A stretch of 64,000 bases of DNA from Devosia sp. (GCA_015234425.1 JADGNE010000050.1:1-64000); one strand, 5' to 3'. Positions 49,971 through 61,671 are shown, counted from the first letter of the stretch. Numbers and translations: made by a program. The notes: generated by a model not told the origin, from the sequence alone.

Positions 49971-51242
49971 ATGACCAATATGTCCAACCTCAAGGCCAGC
50001 GCTGCGCTGGCCGGCATCCTGCTTCCGCTGGCCTTCGGCGGCGTCGCCTGGGCCCAGGACGCAGTCAACCTGCGTATGACCACCTGGAGCGCCAACGAAG
50101 CGCACATGGCGGTGTTCAACGGCATTGCCGAGGAATTCAAGAAGACCCACCCGAACGTGACGGTGACTTTCGAACCCCTGCCGTTCGATAACTACACCAC
50201 CACGCTCACCACCCAGATCGCCGGCGGCAACGCTCCGGACCTGGCCTGGATCTTCGAAACCAGCGCCCTCGACTTCGTCTCCTCCGGCGCCCTCGTGCCG
50301 CTGACCGAGCGTTTCAACGCCGTCGAAGGCTACAACCTCGCCGACGTCACCGAGAGCGCAACCGCCCTCTGGCGCCGCGATGGCGAGCTCTTCGCCTATC
50401 CGTTCTCGACCTCGCCCTTCGCGATGTTCGCCAACACCGATCTGATCACCGCGGCCGGCGCAAAAACCCCGTCCGAGCTGATCGCCGCTGGCGAATGGAC
50501 TTGGGACAACGCCCTGGCCTCGGCCAAGGCCGTTGCTGACGCCGGCAAGGACGGCATCATCATCCGCGACTTCAACTACCAGAACTGGCAGAACCTGACC
50601 GCCTTCTTCCGCGGCTGGGGTGCCGATTCCTGGAGTACCGACGGCAAGGCCTGCGGCTTCAACACGCCGGAAATGGTCGAAGCCATGACCGTCTTCCACA
50701 ATGCTGTCTTCAAGGACGGTTCGCTCCCCGGCCCGGGCGAGAACGTGGACTTCTTCACTGGCGACGCCGCCATGACCGTCACCCAGATCTCGCGCGCTTC
50801 GCTCCTGCCCAAGGAAGACCCGTTCAACTGGGAACTCGTTCCGCTTCCGGCTGGTCCTGTCGGCACCTATTCGGTCGTCGGTCAGGCTGGTGTTGGCGCC
50901 CTCGCCAGCGGCAAGAATGTCGACACCGCCGTCGAATTCCTCGCCTTCTTCACCAATGCCGAAAACAGCGCCAAGCTGGCCAGCTTCTTCCCGCCGGCCC
51001 GCGCTTCGCTCCTCAACACCGACACGCTCGCAGCAACCAATCCGCTGCTGTCGGCTGAGCAGATCGAAAATGTCGTCATCAACGGCATCTCGACCGGCCA
51101 TGTTGTCGCCGGCCACACCAACTACGCCCAGATCCAGCAGACGGTCCGCGCTGGCCTCGACGCCCTCTGGGTTGCCGATGCCGACGTCGCTGCCGTGCTG
51201 GACAATGTCTGCACCAGCGTCAGCCCGCTGCTGATGCGCTAA
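49971..51242 (+). CDS. Family 1 ABC transporter substrate-binding protein (sugar type)
   Basis: A 423-residue periplasmic receptor with a Sec signal (leader ending LAFGGVAWAQ). The SBP_bac_1 pattern is present: LRMTTWSANEAHMAVFNGIAEEF, ITTQIAGGNAPDLAWIF-like LTTQIAGGNAPDL, FAYPFSTSPFAMFANTDLI and the late FFTGDAAMT. CAGGGAGAG precedes ATG 49971. A palindromic intergenic repeat follows, which may stabilise this part of the mRNA. Ligand probably a carbohydrate or polyol; identity not readable. Confidence 0.91.
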   Translation: MTNMSNLKASAALAGILLPLAFGGVAWAQDAVNLRMTTWSANEAHMAVFNGIAEEFKKTHPNVTVTFEPLPFDNYTTTLTTQIAGGNAPDLAWIFETSALDFVSSGALVPLTERFNAVEGYNLADVTESATALWRRDGELFAYPFSTSPFAMFANTDLITAAGAKTPSELIAAGEWTWDNALASAKAVADAGKDGIIIRDFNYQNWQNLTAFFRGWGADSWSTDGKACGFNTPEMVEAMTVFHNAVFKDGSLPGPGENVDFFTGDAAMTVTQISRASLLPKEDPFNWELVPLPAGPVGTYSVVGQAGVGALASGKNVDTAVEFLAFFTNAENSAKLASFFPPARASLLNTDTLAATNPLLSAEQIENVVINGISTGHVVAGHTNYAQIQQTVRAGLDALWVADADVAAVLDNVCTSVSPLLMR

Positions 51243-51266
51243 GCCAACCGGAGCTTCGGCTCTCTC

Positions 51267-51411
51267 TTCCCTCCCCCTCGTGGGGAGGGAAGCTGAACAG
51301 GGCCCGGCGCGCCAGGTCCGTCGTGAAGCAGGGTGGGGGTAATGCCCCCGCAAACTCGGTGAGCGTGGCTCGCCCCCACCCTAGATCCCTCCCCACAGGG
51401 CGGAGGGAGAC
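51267..51411. repeat. G/C-rich palindromic intergenic repeat, copy 1
   Basis: The copy opens with a hairpin TTCCCTCCCC/GGGGAGGGAA (51267-51291), continues through a long inverted pair AGGGTGGGGG...CCCCCACCCT (about 51329-51384) and ends CCTCCCCACAGGGCGGAGGG. It fills the gap between the binding-protein and first permease genes. Similar blocks occur at 56966, 58249, 61723 and 63371. Confidence 0.7.
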
Positions 51412-51423
51412 GCAGGAACCCCA

Positions 51424-52341
51424 ATGTCTCAGCCCCTACAAGAGCCGCATAAGCCGCCATTCTGGACCATCGCGCGCCGCGATGCGGCAGCCGGTTACCT
51501 TTTCATCGCCCCGCAGCTGATCGGTACCATCCTGTTTGTGCTGATCCCGCTCGGCCTGGTGTTTTACTACTCGCTGCACGAGTGGAATGTGCTGGCCAAT
51601 ACTTTCACCTTTGTCGGTGATGCCAATTACCAGCTGCTGCTGCGCGACCCGAACCTGCCGCAGGTGCTCTGGGCCTCGGCCGTCTTCTCGGCCGGCCTTG
51701 TCGTGCTCAACATGAGCCTCGCGCTGCTGCTGGCCGTGCTGTTGGATCAGAAGCTCAAGGGCATCGTGGTCTTCCGCACCCTCTTCTTTTCGCCGGTTGT
51801 CGTCTCGCTTGTCGCCTGGACCATCGTCTGGAGCTTCCTCCTGCAGGTCAACGGCGGCATCAACGGCCTTCTGTCGATGATCGGCATCGAGGGCCCGAAC
51901 TGGCTTCGCCATCCCAGCACCGCCATGATCTCCGTGGTCGTCGTGCAGGTCTTCAAGAATGTCGGGCTGAACATGATCTTGTTCCTCGCCGCCCTTCAGG
52001 GCGTGCCAAAGGAGCTTTATGAAGCCGCCCGCGTCGACGGCGCCCCCGCCTTCAAGCAGTTCCGCCGCATCACCTTGCCGATGATCTCGCCGACGATCCT
52101 GCTCACATCGATCATCACCATCGTCGGCTCGCTCCAGGTCTTCGCGCAGATCGCCATCCTCACCAAGGGCGGCCCGGGCGTCTCGACCACGGTTCTGGTC
52201 TATTACCTCTACCAGCAGGCGTTCCAGTTCAATTTCTTCGGCTACGGATCGACCCTCTCGATCCTGCTCTTCCTCATCGTCGCGGTGCTGACTTTCATCC
52301 AGTGGCAGATGCGCAAGCGGATCGTCTTCTATGAAAACTGA
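51424..52341 (+). CDS. Sugar ABC transporter permease (MalF/UgpA type)
   Basis: A 305-residue membrane protein with about six helices. It has the coupling loop KELYEAARVDGAPAFKQFRRITLPMISPT (shown in part as EAARVDGAPAF) and the family ending typical of carbohydrate permease 1. It starts directly after the palindromic repeat at ATG 51424 and overlaps the partner permease by 11 bp. Confidence 0.91.
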   Translation: MSQPLQEPHKPPFWTIARRDAAAGYLFIAPQLIGTILFVLIPLGLVFYYSLHEWNVLANTFTFVGDANYQLLLRDPNLPQVLWASAVFSAGLVVLNMSLALLLAVLLDQKLKGIVVFRTLFFSPVVVSLVAWTIVWSFLLQVNGGINGLLSMIGIEGPNWLRHPSTAMISVVVVQVFKNVGLNMILFLAALQGVPKELYEAARVDGAPAFKQFRRITLPMISPTILLTSIITIVGSLQVFAQIAILTKGGPGVSTTVLVYYLYQQAFQFNFFGYGSTLSILLFLIVAVLTFIQWQMRKRIVFYEN

Positions 52342-53173
52342 TCTCTCCCCCCGCATGAAGGTCGCGCTTTACGGGCTGCTCTGCGTGCTGCTCGTGCCCT
52401 TCGTCTTCCCCACCTGGTGGATGATCACCTCATCGGTGAAGCCGATCAGCGACATCTTCGCCTTCCCCCCCGACATCTGGCCGCGCCGGTTTGACTGGAC
52501 CACCTATCAGAAGGTGTTCGAGCTCCAGCCCTTCGCCCGCCAATATTGGAACTCGGCCTATATCGCCGCCATCGTCACCGTGGGCACGATGATCATCTCG
52601 TCAATGGCCGGTTACGCTTTCGCCCGGATCAAATTCCCCTTCTCCAACGCGATCTTCATGATCGTGCTGCTGGGCCTGCTTATTCCGTCCGAAGTCACCA
52701 TCGTGCCGCTGTTCCAGATGTTTTTGAGCTGGGGCATGATCAACACCCATTGGCCGCTGATCCTCGTGCCGATCTTCGGCGCGCCCTCGGTGTTCGCCAC
52801 CTTCGTCATGCGCCAGTTCTTCATCTCGCTTCCTGGCGAATTGGAAGAAGCGGCCCGCGTCGATGGCCTGGGCCGGTTCAAGATATTCTGGACCATCGCC
52901 CTGCCGCTGGCCAAGCCCGCGCTCGGCGCCGTCGCGATCTTCACCTTCCTCCACTCCTGGAACCTCTATCTCGAGCCCATCGTCTTCATCTCCTCTACCA
53001 ACATGTTCACCCTGCCCCAGGCGCTGACCCAGTTCACTGACGCCTATGGTGGCGCCATGTGGAACATCCAGCTCGCCGCTGCGACCATGACCGCCATTCC
53101 GGTGCTCATCGTCTTCATCGTGGCACAGAAGCAGTTCGTCGAAGGGCTCGCCCATACCGGTCTGAAAGGCTGA
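52331..53173 (+). CDS. Sugar ABC transporter permease (MalG/UgpE type)
   Basis: A 280-residue membrane protein. LVPFVFPTWWMITSSVKP, the coupling loop EEAARVDGLGRFKIFWTIALPLAKPA and the C-terminal KQFVEGLAHTGLKG are standard MalG-type features. The start codon lies inside the end of the MalF-type gene. It is followed after three bases by the ATPase gene. Confidence 0.92.
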   Translation: MKTDLSPRMKVALYGLLCVLLVPFVFPTWWMITSSVKPISDIFAFPPDIWPRRFDWTTYQKVFELQPFARQYWNSAYIAAIVTVGTMIISSMAGYAFARIKFPFSNAIFMIVLLGLLIPSEVTIVPLFQMFLSWGMINTHWPLILVPIFGAPSVFATFVMRQFFISLPGELEEAARVDGLGRFKIFWTIALPLAKPALGAVAIFTFLHSWNLYLEPIVFISSTNMFTLPQALTQFTDAYGGAMWNIQLAAATMTAIPVLIVFIVAQKQFVEGLAHTGLKG

Positions 53174-53176
53174 CCC

Positions 53177-54222
<1,046 letters not shown>

Positions 54223-54223
<1 letters not shown>

Positions 54224-54906
54224 TGTACGCGACGACCCCGTTCTACACTTCCCTCACCGACGGCAGCTTCCCGGTCATCGTCTCGCTGGCGCGGCACGAC
54301 ATCGACCTCGCCAAAGCCGCACTCGATGCCGGCGCCACCGCCATCAAGACCCACCTCAACGCCTATCACCGCGCCACCGACCGCACCTTCGGCACCTTCA
54401 CCGAAGAACGTCCGTTCTTTGAGGAACTGGCCAAGCTGGGCTGCCCTCTGCTGGTTATGGCTGGTCAGGAAACCGTCCCCACCGCCGAGGAAATGGACGC
54501 CCTCCACGATCTCGGCTTCCAGGGTTTTAACGTCTACATCGACCATCTGCAGCCGCATCTGCTGCAGTCAAAACTCCGCCCCATGCCGGCGCTGTCCTCG
54601 ACCAGCACCCCGGACGATGTAAAATCCATCGCCGCCACCCCCGGCTGCATCGTCGAAGCCTCGATCATGACATTCGACCGCTACCGCACCGCCATGACCG
54701 CCGACGACCTCGCCCGCTACAAGGCCATCGTCGACGCCGTCGACGTCCCGGTGATCGTGCCGAGCCAGCTCGCGCTCACCCCCGACGACGCCCGCGCCCT
54801 CAAGGACATCGGCATCGCCGCCCCCCTCCTCGGCGCCATCGTCACCGGTGACACTGTTGAGAGCATGTCGAAATCCGTCGCGGCCATCGCCGCAATCAAC
54901 GCCTGA
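54223..54906 (+). CDS. Probable TIM-barrel protein of unknown function
   Basis: A 227-residue soluble protein. The alternation of strands and helices (FPVIVSLARHDIDLAKAALDAGATAIKTHL, CPLLVMAGQE, GFNVYIDHLQPHLL, VPVIVPSQLALTPDDARALKDIGI, APLLGAIV) looks like a half-conserved TIM barrel of the type seen in hexose-phosphate epimerases and PcrB-like enzymes. Strand-end residues such as KTHLNAYHR could form a phosphate or metal site. I do not recognise the family. The TGATG overlap with the ATPase gene makes it part of the sugar operon, so a role in the imported compound's metabolism is likely. Confidence 0.7.
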
Positions 54907-54914
54907 CCTAAACT

Positions 54915-55736
54915 TTACCGCCGGGCCAGGATCTTCCTGGCCCGCGCAATTACCGGCGCATCGACCATCCTGCCGTCGAGCTCAAACGCGCCCTCGCCCC
55001 CGGCCGCCCGAGCCACCACCCGCTCCGCCCAATCCACTTCTTCCGCACTCGGCGAAAACCCGGCATTGAGCAGCGGCACCACCGCCGGATGCACGCAGCT
55101 CGCGCCATCAAACCCATGCGCCCTGGCCTCCGCCACCGCTGCTTTGATCCCCTCGAGATCGCTATAATCCGCCACGCTGCGCAACAGCCCCAGCGATAGC
55201 AAGCCCGCCGCCTTGGCCGCATAATGCACCATCAGCTTTGGCACCCGCAGCACCTCGGGCGTCGGCTCGCCCCCGATCGCCAGCGCAAAATCCTCGCCGC
55301 CGAGCGACAGCGCTATCAGCCGCGGCCCCCGAGCAATTTTGGCAGCATCGAGCAGCGCCCCCGGATCCTCCAGCACCGCGACAAACTCCATCGGCGCCCG
55401 CCCAGCCTTCGCCTCCTCCGGCGCTAACACATCCGCCAGCGCCGCAAATTCTTCCGCACTCCGCGCCTTCGGCACCGAAAGCCCATCCGCCCCCGCCCGG
55501 CACGCCGCCAGCGCATCCTCGCGCTGCCGCTCTCCGGCATTGACCCGCACCAGCACCCGCGCCCCATTCCGACGCACCGCAGCCACCGCGTCAGCCAGCC
55601 CCTCCCGCGCCGCATCCTTGCTCGCTTCGGGCACCGCATCCTCAAGATCGAGGATGATCGCATCGGCCCTCCGCTCATGCGCCTTGGCGATAAACCGCTC
55701 GGATTGAGCCGGCACATAGAGCAGCGACCGCATCAT
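54915..55736 (-). CDS. CitE-like HpcH/HpaI aldolase/lyase family protein
   Basis: A 273-residue TIM-barrel protein. RSLLYVPAQSERFIAKAHERRADAIILDLEDAVPEASK is the CitE N-terminal pattern (given here as family mark LLYVPAQSERF and the Glu-Asp pair LDLEDAV). It continues RVNAGERQREDALAA and a VEDPGAL-like EDPGALLDAA, with GGEDFALAIGG near 155. CitE-like proteins cleave or make acyl-CoA C-C bonds, often malyl- or citramalyl-CoA. The ATGA overlap with the upstream CoA-transferase gene supports action on a CoA ester. Confidence 0.88.
   Translation of the reverse strand: MMRSLLYVPAQSERFIAKAHERRADAIILDLEDAVPEASKDAAREGLADAVAAVRRNGARVLVRVNAGERQREDALAACRAGADGLSVPKARSAEEFAALADVLAPEEAKAGRAPMEFVAVLEDPGALLDAAKIARGPRLIALSLGGEDFALAIGGEPTPEVLRVPKLMVHYAAKAAGLLSLGLLRSVADYSDLEGIKAAVAEARAHGFDGASCVHPAVVPLLNAGFSPSAEEVDWAERVVARAAGGEGAFELDGRMVDAPVIARARKILARR
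54922..54944. terminator. Hairpin between convergent operons, inside the CitE-like gene end
   Basis: CGGGCCAGG, loop ATCTT, CCTGGCCCG: a perfect 9-bp stem 15 bp past the plus-strand operon's last stop. It lies within the last codons of the convergent CitE-like gene and likely terminates the sugar importer operon. Confidence 0.55.
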
Positions 55737-56935
55737 TTCTGCTCCCCCTCCATCGCGCGCGGATCAACGCCAATCTCGCGAAAAATCTCGTCATTGTGCT
55801 GGCCAAGTTCAGGCGCCGGCAGCCGCCACACCCCCGGCGTGCCGGACATGCGCGGGACGATATTGTGCATCGGCAGCGTCCCGAACTCCTCATCCTCCGC
55901 CGCCACGATAATCTCGCGCTCGGCGAAATGGCTGTCCGCCATCGCGTCGGCAATATTGTAGACCGGCCCCACTGTTGCCCCGGCCGCACGCATGGTCTCC
56001 AGCGCCTCAGCACTCTCACGCGTTGCAAACCAGTTACCGATCGTCTCATCCACCAGCATCCGGTTTTTCACCCGATCCGAATTCGTGGCAAAGCGCGGAT
56101 CCCCGATCATCTCCGGCCTGCCGATGATCTCGAAAATCCGCTTGGCCACCGCCGGCGTCGACCCCGACAGCGCCAGATATTTCCCGTCGGCACAGAGATA
56201 GACATTTCGTGGCGAGGCCGTGTTGGACGCACTGCCGGAACGCTGCTTGATCTTGCCCGTCACCGCATGGATCGCCGCCTCCGGCCCCAGCACCGAAAAC
56301 ATCGGCTCGAGGAGGCTGAGATCAATCACCTGCCCCCGCGCCGTCCCGCCCTGTCGCGCATAAAGCGCCATCATCGTCGCAGAGGCCCCGTAGATCCCGG
56401 CGATCATATCCGCCAGCGCCAGCGGCGGCAGCACCGGCTCGCGATCCGGAAAGCCGGTCCGATCGGCGAACCCGCTCATCGCCTCGACAATGGTCCCAAA
56501 CCCCGGCAGATGGGCATAGGGCCCCGTCTGCCCAAACCCCGAAATCCGCACCACGATCAGATCCGGATTGCGCGCCAGCAGCTTTTCCGGCGCCAGCCCC
56601 ATTTTTTCCAGCGTCCCCGGCCGAAAATTCTCGATGAACACATCTGCTGTCTCAACCAGCCGCCACAGCGCGTCCATCGCCTGGGGCTCGCGCAGATTGA
56701 GCATCACCGACCGCTTATTGCGCCCATAGGCCTTCCAGAACAGCGAATGCCCGTCATCCTTCCATGCCCGCAGCGGATCCCCCTCCGGCGGCTCGATCTT
56801 GATCACATCCGCCCCAAAATCGGCCAGCTGCAGGCTCAGCATATTCCCCGCCATCAACCGGCTGAGATCGAGCACCCGAATATTGTCCAGCGGCCCCCGC
56901 GCAGAGGGATCAAACTTTTTCGTCTCAAAATCCAT
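55733..56935 (-). CDS. Class III CoA-transferase (CaiB/BaiF family)
   Basis: A 400-residue CoA-transferase. LDNIRVLDLSRLMAGNMLSLQLADFGADVIKIE (seen as RVLDLSRLMAGN and GADVIKIEPPEGDPLR) is the family opening, followed by KRSVMLNLREP, FIENFRPGTLEKMGL, SGFGQTGPYAHLPGF and PLALADMIAGIYGA, whose Asp is the catalytic carboxylate. It transfers CoA between carboxylic acids. It is 222 bp downstream of the ATPase gene across a palindromic repeat and overlaps the CitE-like gene by four bases. Confidence 0.92.
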   Translation of the reverse strand: MDFETKKFDPSARGPLDNIRVLDLSRLMAGNMLSLQLADFGADVIKIEPPEGDPLRAWKDDGHSLFWKAYGRNKRSVMLNLREPQAMDALWRLVETADVFIENFRPGTLEKMGLAPEKLLARNPDLIVVRISGFGQTGPYAHLPGFGTIVEAMSGFADRTGFPDREPVLPPLALADMIAGIYGASATMMALYARQGGTARGQVIDLSLLEPMFSVLGPEAAIHAVTGKIKQRSGSASNTASPRNVYLCADGKYLALSGSTPAVAKRIFEIIGRPEMIGDPRFATNSDRVKNRMLVDETIGNWFATRESAEALETMRAAGATVGPVYNIADAMADSHFAEREIIVAAEDEEFGTLPMHNIVPRMSGTPGVWRLPAPELGQHNDEIFREIGVDPRAMEGEQK

Positions 56936-56965
56936 ATCTGATCCCTAAACAACGAGAGCCCCGAT

Positions 56966-57142
56966 CGCCCCCCTCCCCCTTTTCAGGGGGAGGCCGGATG
57001 GGGGTAACGAGAGTTCCAGTCGCCCCAGCCTCTCAGTCTGCGCCTCTTCCCCCTTGTGGGGAGGGAACGAGGGTGGGGGTATGTCTAAGCACTGTGCCAG
57101 TAGCCCCCCACCCCAACCCTCCCCACGAGGGGGAGGGAGCCA
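56966..57142. repeat. G/C-rich palindromic intergenic repeat, copy 2
   Basis: A block with CCCCCCTCCCCC...GGGGGAGG, then CCTCTTCCCCCTTGTGGGGAGG, GAGGGTGGGGGTA and the reverse-oriented CCCCCCACCCCAACCCTCC and CCCCACGAGGGGGAGGGAG. It lies between the ATPase gene and the CoA-transferase gene and shares its words with copies 1 and 5. Confidence 0.7.
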
Positions 57143-57157
57143 GAACGGCTAAGAAAC

Positions 57158-58213
<1,056 letters not shown>

Positions 58214-58248
58214 ATTCGTCTCCTCTGTCACCGCCATATGGCGGCCTC

Positions 58249-58307
58249 CCCTTCACCTCTCCCTTGGGGGAGAGGTCGACGCGAAGCGTCGGATGAGGGG
58301 GCCTTCC
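58249..58307. repeat. G/C-rich palindromic intergenic repeat, copy 3
   Basis: CACCTCTCCCTTGGGGGAGAGGT hairpin (in two arms ACCTCTCCC and GGGAGAGGT) followed by CGACGCGAAGCGTCG, a second palindrome, and GATGAGGGGG. The same order recurs at 63523-63577 and inverted at 63595-63647. It lies between the ATPase gene and the first ADP-ribosylglycohydrolase gene. Confidence 0.75.
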
Positions 58308-58329
58308 CTCTTCACTGAGCTGACTTCAC

Positions 58330-60426
58330 TCAGCTCTCGACGATCTCGATCCGCCCAACACTCATCCGCCCAGCCGAGGCCAGCCGAACGCCCGCCATGC
58401 CGTGGGTGTAGTCGCTATCTCTCGCCGAGATCAGCTCCGTCCCATCCACCGCAAAAGTCAGCTGATCTCCCTTCACGCTGAAGGCAAACTGATAGCTCTT
58501 CCCGGTCTCCGGCTTGAACGATGCCCTTGCGAGAACGGTGGACCCAAAATTCTCCTTGAGGATGACCACCTCATCCCCCTCAAACCCGGCCGCATAAAAC
58601 CGCCCCGTCCCTAGCACCCGCGCCGTCACCAGCTGCGAGGCGCCCGAGAGCCGCTGGATATCGGCCGAGACCGTGACATCCTTGGCGTAATAATGCCCGG
58701 TCCACATATCGGCATCGCCCGCCGTATGCCCCTGAATGCGCCCAAAACTCTTGGTCCAGTGCCCGCGATTATAGGTAAACCGCGTGATCGCGCCCCATTC
58801 CTGTGCCTCGGTCTCCGGCTCGATGACGATCCGCCCCGGCCCTTCCACCCTGAAATCGGCCAGGAACAGCCGCCCTAAAAACTTCAGCCGCCCAAAATAC
58901 TCGATGGAGATGCCGATCTCGTCGATCGCTTCCACCCCATCCGGCACCGCAAAGGAATAGTCCTGCCAACCCTCTGCTGACGGCACATCCCAGGCCCCGA
59001 CTTCCTCAATCGCGCCACTCATCGTCCGGCGCACATAGGGCGCTACGCGCAGATTGCCGTCGCCATTCCACGGATCGAGCCAGAGCTTGAACGAGACGAT
59101 CTGCCCCGCATCGACCACCGGGCTGAACATTGGCCGATAACGCTCGTCGTCAAAATCCGTGCGCCGATAGAACGGCTTCCAGAACACCCGGCCGCCCTGC
59201 CCGCGCTCCAGCCGATCGAGCTGGATTTCCAGCGATCCGCGCGAGCCCTCGACATGCCGTTCATCGGAATGCTTCAGCGTGATTTGATTAAAGCCCTCGG
59301 TCCGGAAACCATGGGTCGAGCCCGGCAGGTCAAAATCAAACCGCAGCCCGCGCCGGGAGAAATCTTCCTGCCACAGCGCCGGTACGTCCCGGCCCGCCAG
59401 TTGCAGCGCCAACACCGTCAGCTCGCGCGCAAAGCTCGGAATATCGACGATATTGATGCTGCCGACGATCCCGGAGGCAATCAGGAAATCATTGATGGGC
59501 TTGCGATATTTGCCCCAGCCTTCGTGCAGCCCCTGAAACGTCGCGACAATCGCCGCCGCATTGCCGGCGTTACAATCGGTGTCCCAGCCAGCCATGGTTG
59601 CGATCTCTGCCGTGCGCGGCAAATCGCCTGCGCCATAAAGGATCGACATGATGGTCACGCCCGCATTGGGAATGATGTGGCAGACGCCGGGATAGCGGTC
59701 ATAGCCCCATTCGGCCTCCAGCATCTCCCGGCAGGCCCGCCAATCTTTCGGGTTCGCCTTATGGAAGTCGATCACCGCCTGACACACACGGGCATAGGTC
59801 GAACCGGCATCAATGGTAGACATGGCCGTCGCGATGATCTCGTCAATGCTTCCGGCCTCAAACGCCGCTGCAATCGCCGCCGCGCAGAAGCGCGCGCCAT
59901 TGAGCCCGTCGCCATCATGGGCAACGCTTGCGGCCATCGCCGACATGTCCGCCGCCCGCTGCGGATTGCCCGGGTTCACCCAGCCCCAGCTGTCGATGAA
60001 AATCTGCCCGCCAATCTGCTCGGCCACCGTCGTGCCGTTCTGCGCGATGGAGCCCGATTGCGGCGCAGGGATACCGGCCCGCAGATTGCGATAGGCGGTG
60101 TGCTCGGTCGACACACCAAACCCGCCCCACCAATACATGCCGTGCTCCTCGGCCGCATAGTTCAGCCAGGTCTTGCCCACATCCTCGGCGGTGCAATCGA
60201 GCCCGTAATCGCGCAGCGCCCGGATGAAATAGACCGGGCCATTGGTGTCATCATCGGCCGCGAAGTTCTTGAAATCGCGGAGATATTGCGTCACCTCGCC
60301 ATAGGTCTTGTGGATGCGCTCATAGCTCCAGATGGTCGGCTCGACCGGGGCGCCGAGGCGCACGCCAATGGCCTTGCCGATAAAGCCGGCATAGATCTTT
60401 TCGAGGATTTGGGTTTCGGACAGCAT
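58330..60426 (-). CDS. ADP-ribosylglycohydrolase-family protein with a large beta-rich C-terminal extension
   Basis: A 698-residue protein. Residues about 1-330 are the all-helical ADP-ribosylglycohydrolase fold: Asp59-Asp60-Thr61 (ADDDTNG) and Asp282/Asp284 (GWDTDCNAG) supply the dinuclear Mg site. The remaining half is beta-rich, with two jelly-roll-like units (about 390-530 and 540-698; KGDQLTFAVDGTEL near the end) like those that bind carbohydrate. No signal peptide is visible. The family splits ADP-ribose or related N-/O-ribosides; in a sugar importer operon a nucleoside-like or riboside substrate is plausible. The second homologue lies 75 bp upstream. Confidence 0.83.
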   Translation of the reverse strand: MLSETQILEKIYAGFIGKAIGVRLGAPVEPTIWSYERIHKTYGEVTQYLRDFKNFAADDDTNGPVYFIRALRDYGLDCTAEDVGKTWLNYAAEEHGMYWWGGFGVSTEHTAYRNLRAGIPAPQSGSIAQNGTTVAEQIGGQIFIDSWGWVNPGNPQRAADMSAMAASVAHDGDGLNGARFCAAAIAAAFEAGSIDEIIATAMSTIDAGSTYARVCQAVIDFHKANPKDWRACREMLEAEWGYDRYPGVCHIIPNAGVTIMSILYGAGDLPRTAEIATMAGWDTDCNAGNAAAIVATFQGLHEGWGKYRKPINDFLIASGIVGSINIVDIPSFARELTVLALQLAGRDVPALWQEDFSRRGLRFDFDLPGSTHGFRTEGFNQITLKHSDERHVEGSRGSLEIQLDRLERGQGGRVFWKPFYRRTDFDDERYRPMFSPVVDAGQIVSFKLWLDPWNGDGNLRVAPYVRRTMSGAIEEVGAWDVPSAEGWQDYSFAVPDGVEAIDEIGISIEYFGRLKFLGRLFLADFRVEGPGRIVIEPETEAQEWGAITRFTYNRGHWTKSFGRIQGHTAGDADMWTGHYYAKDVTVSADIQRLSGASQLVTARVLGTGRFYAAGFEGDEVVILKENFGSTVLARASFKPETGKSYQFAFSVKGDQLTFAVDGTELISARDSDYTHGMAGVRLASAGRMSVGRIEIVES

Positions 60427-60501
60427 TCGCTTCTGACTTTCAAAATTCTTGGTGCATTCGTCTCGCCGTCACAGGCGGGAGCCGGAAAACTCAGGAGAAA
60501 A

Positions 60502-61671
60502 TCACGCCAAACCCAGTTCTGTCCTGGCCACCCAGCGCGCCTCCGCAGCCGCGCGATCCGCAGCGAGAATTTCCGTCACCACCCCGGCAAACGCATCCGC
60601 CGACGCCGTCAGATCGAGCCTGTTCGCCCTGTTGATCTGCGCATGATCCTCAGCGTCGATCACAGCTTCACCGTGCATCGCTCCCAGGATCGCCCCGGCC
60701 ATCACGCCGATGGAATCCGTATCGCGTCCCGAATTGATCCCGTCCTCGATCGAGCGCCGGAAGTCGCCGCCATTGAAAAGGCAAAAACCAAGCGCCAGCG
60801 GCAATTCCTCAATGGAGAGCAACCGGCTCGGCCGGTAGGCATCTGTCCGCCGCCCCACCTTTTCTTCCATGTGATTGAGGTCATCGCCCATCACCGAAAA
60901 CCGCCCGATGATCTCGTGGAAAATCGCAGAGACCTCTTCATGCTCAGCGCCCGTCTTCCGCAGCCGCAGCGCCGCCTCGGCGATGGCCTCAATCGCCTCC
61001 CGCGTGCCATCCTTGGCCAGCCCGGTCACCGTCTCGACAATTTTTTCGATGCTCGTCCCCGGCAAAAAGGCCGCCGCCACCGCCGCCGCCATCACTCCGG
61101 CGGCCTCAAGCCCATAGCTCTCCTGATGGCCCGAAGCGAAGGCGATCGCCTCGTCATAGGCTGCCTTTGGATCCGCCGCATTCGCCACCCCGATCGGCGC
61201 GATGTACATCGCCGCCCCACAGTTCACCATGTTGCCGATCCCACCCTGCCGCGGATCGCAATTGGCCAGCTGGTGGCGCTGAAAGATCCATTTCTCCGGA
61301 TAAAACAGCCGGTCGATCAACATCGCCTCGCGCTGCAACTCCGGCACCCAGCGCTTGATCCAGGCGATCTGGCGCACCATCCCGTCGGCCATATCCCAGG
61401 CGTCGAGATGCCGCTTCACCTCGGCATAGATATCCATCATCGCCAGCGTCATGAGCGTGTCGTCGGTAACGATCCCGTCGCCGCGCACCCTGTGGTTCCG
61501 CTGCTCGGGCGGCAGATCCATCTTGTGCCACCGCGTCATCACCGACCGCACCCGCCCATAGCGCTCGCGGATCTGGGCTGCCGACAGCTTTTCCACCGGC
61601 GCACCCAGCGCATCGCCCAGCGCAACGCCATGCAGCATGCCGCGAATGCGGGAGTTCAGGGATGGGGTCAT
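60502..61671 (-). CDS. ADP-ribosylglycohydrolase-family protein, compact form
   Basis: A 389-residue single-domain protein. RIRGMLHGVALGDALGAPVEK opens the fold; Asp70-Asp71-Thr72 (VTDDTLMT) and Asp317/Asp319 (GRDTDSIGVMAG) are the metal ligands. Small-residue helices fill the space between. ATG 61671 is preferred to a GTG nine bases upstream. It differs clearly from its neighbour in sequence and lacks the beta-rich tail, so the pair is not a recent duplication. A division of labour on two related glycosidic bonds is my inference. Confidence 0.85.
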   Translation of the reverse strand: MTPSLNSRIRGMLHGVALGDALGAPVEKLSAAQIRERYGRVRSVMTRWHKMDLPPEQRNHRVRGDGIVTDDTLMTLAMMDIYAEVKRHLDAWDMADGMVRQIAWIKRWVPELQREAMLIDRLFYPEKWIFQRHQLANCDPRQGGIGNMVNCGAAMYIAPIGVANAADPKAAYDEAIAFASGHQESYGLEAAGVMAAAVAAAFLPGTSIEKIVETVTGLAKDGTREAIEAIAEAALRLRKTGAEHEEVSAIFHEIIGRFSVMGDDLNHMEEKVGRRTDAYRPSRLLSIEELPLALGFCLFNGGDFRRSIEDGINSGRDTDSIGVMAGAILGAMHGEAVIDAEDHAQINRANRLDLTASADAFAGVVTEILAADRAAAEARWVARTELGLA

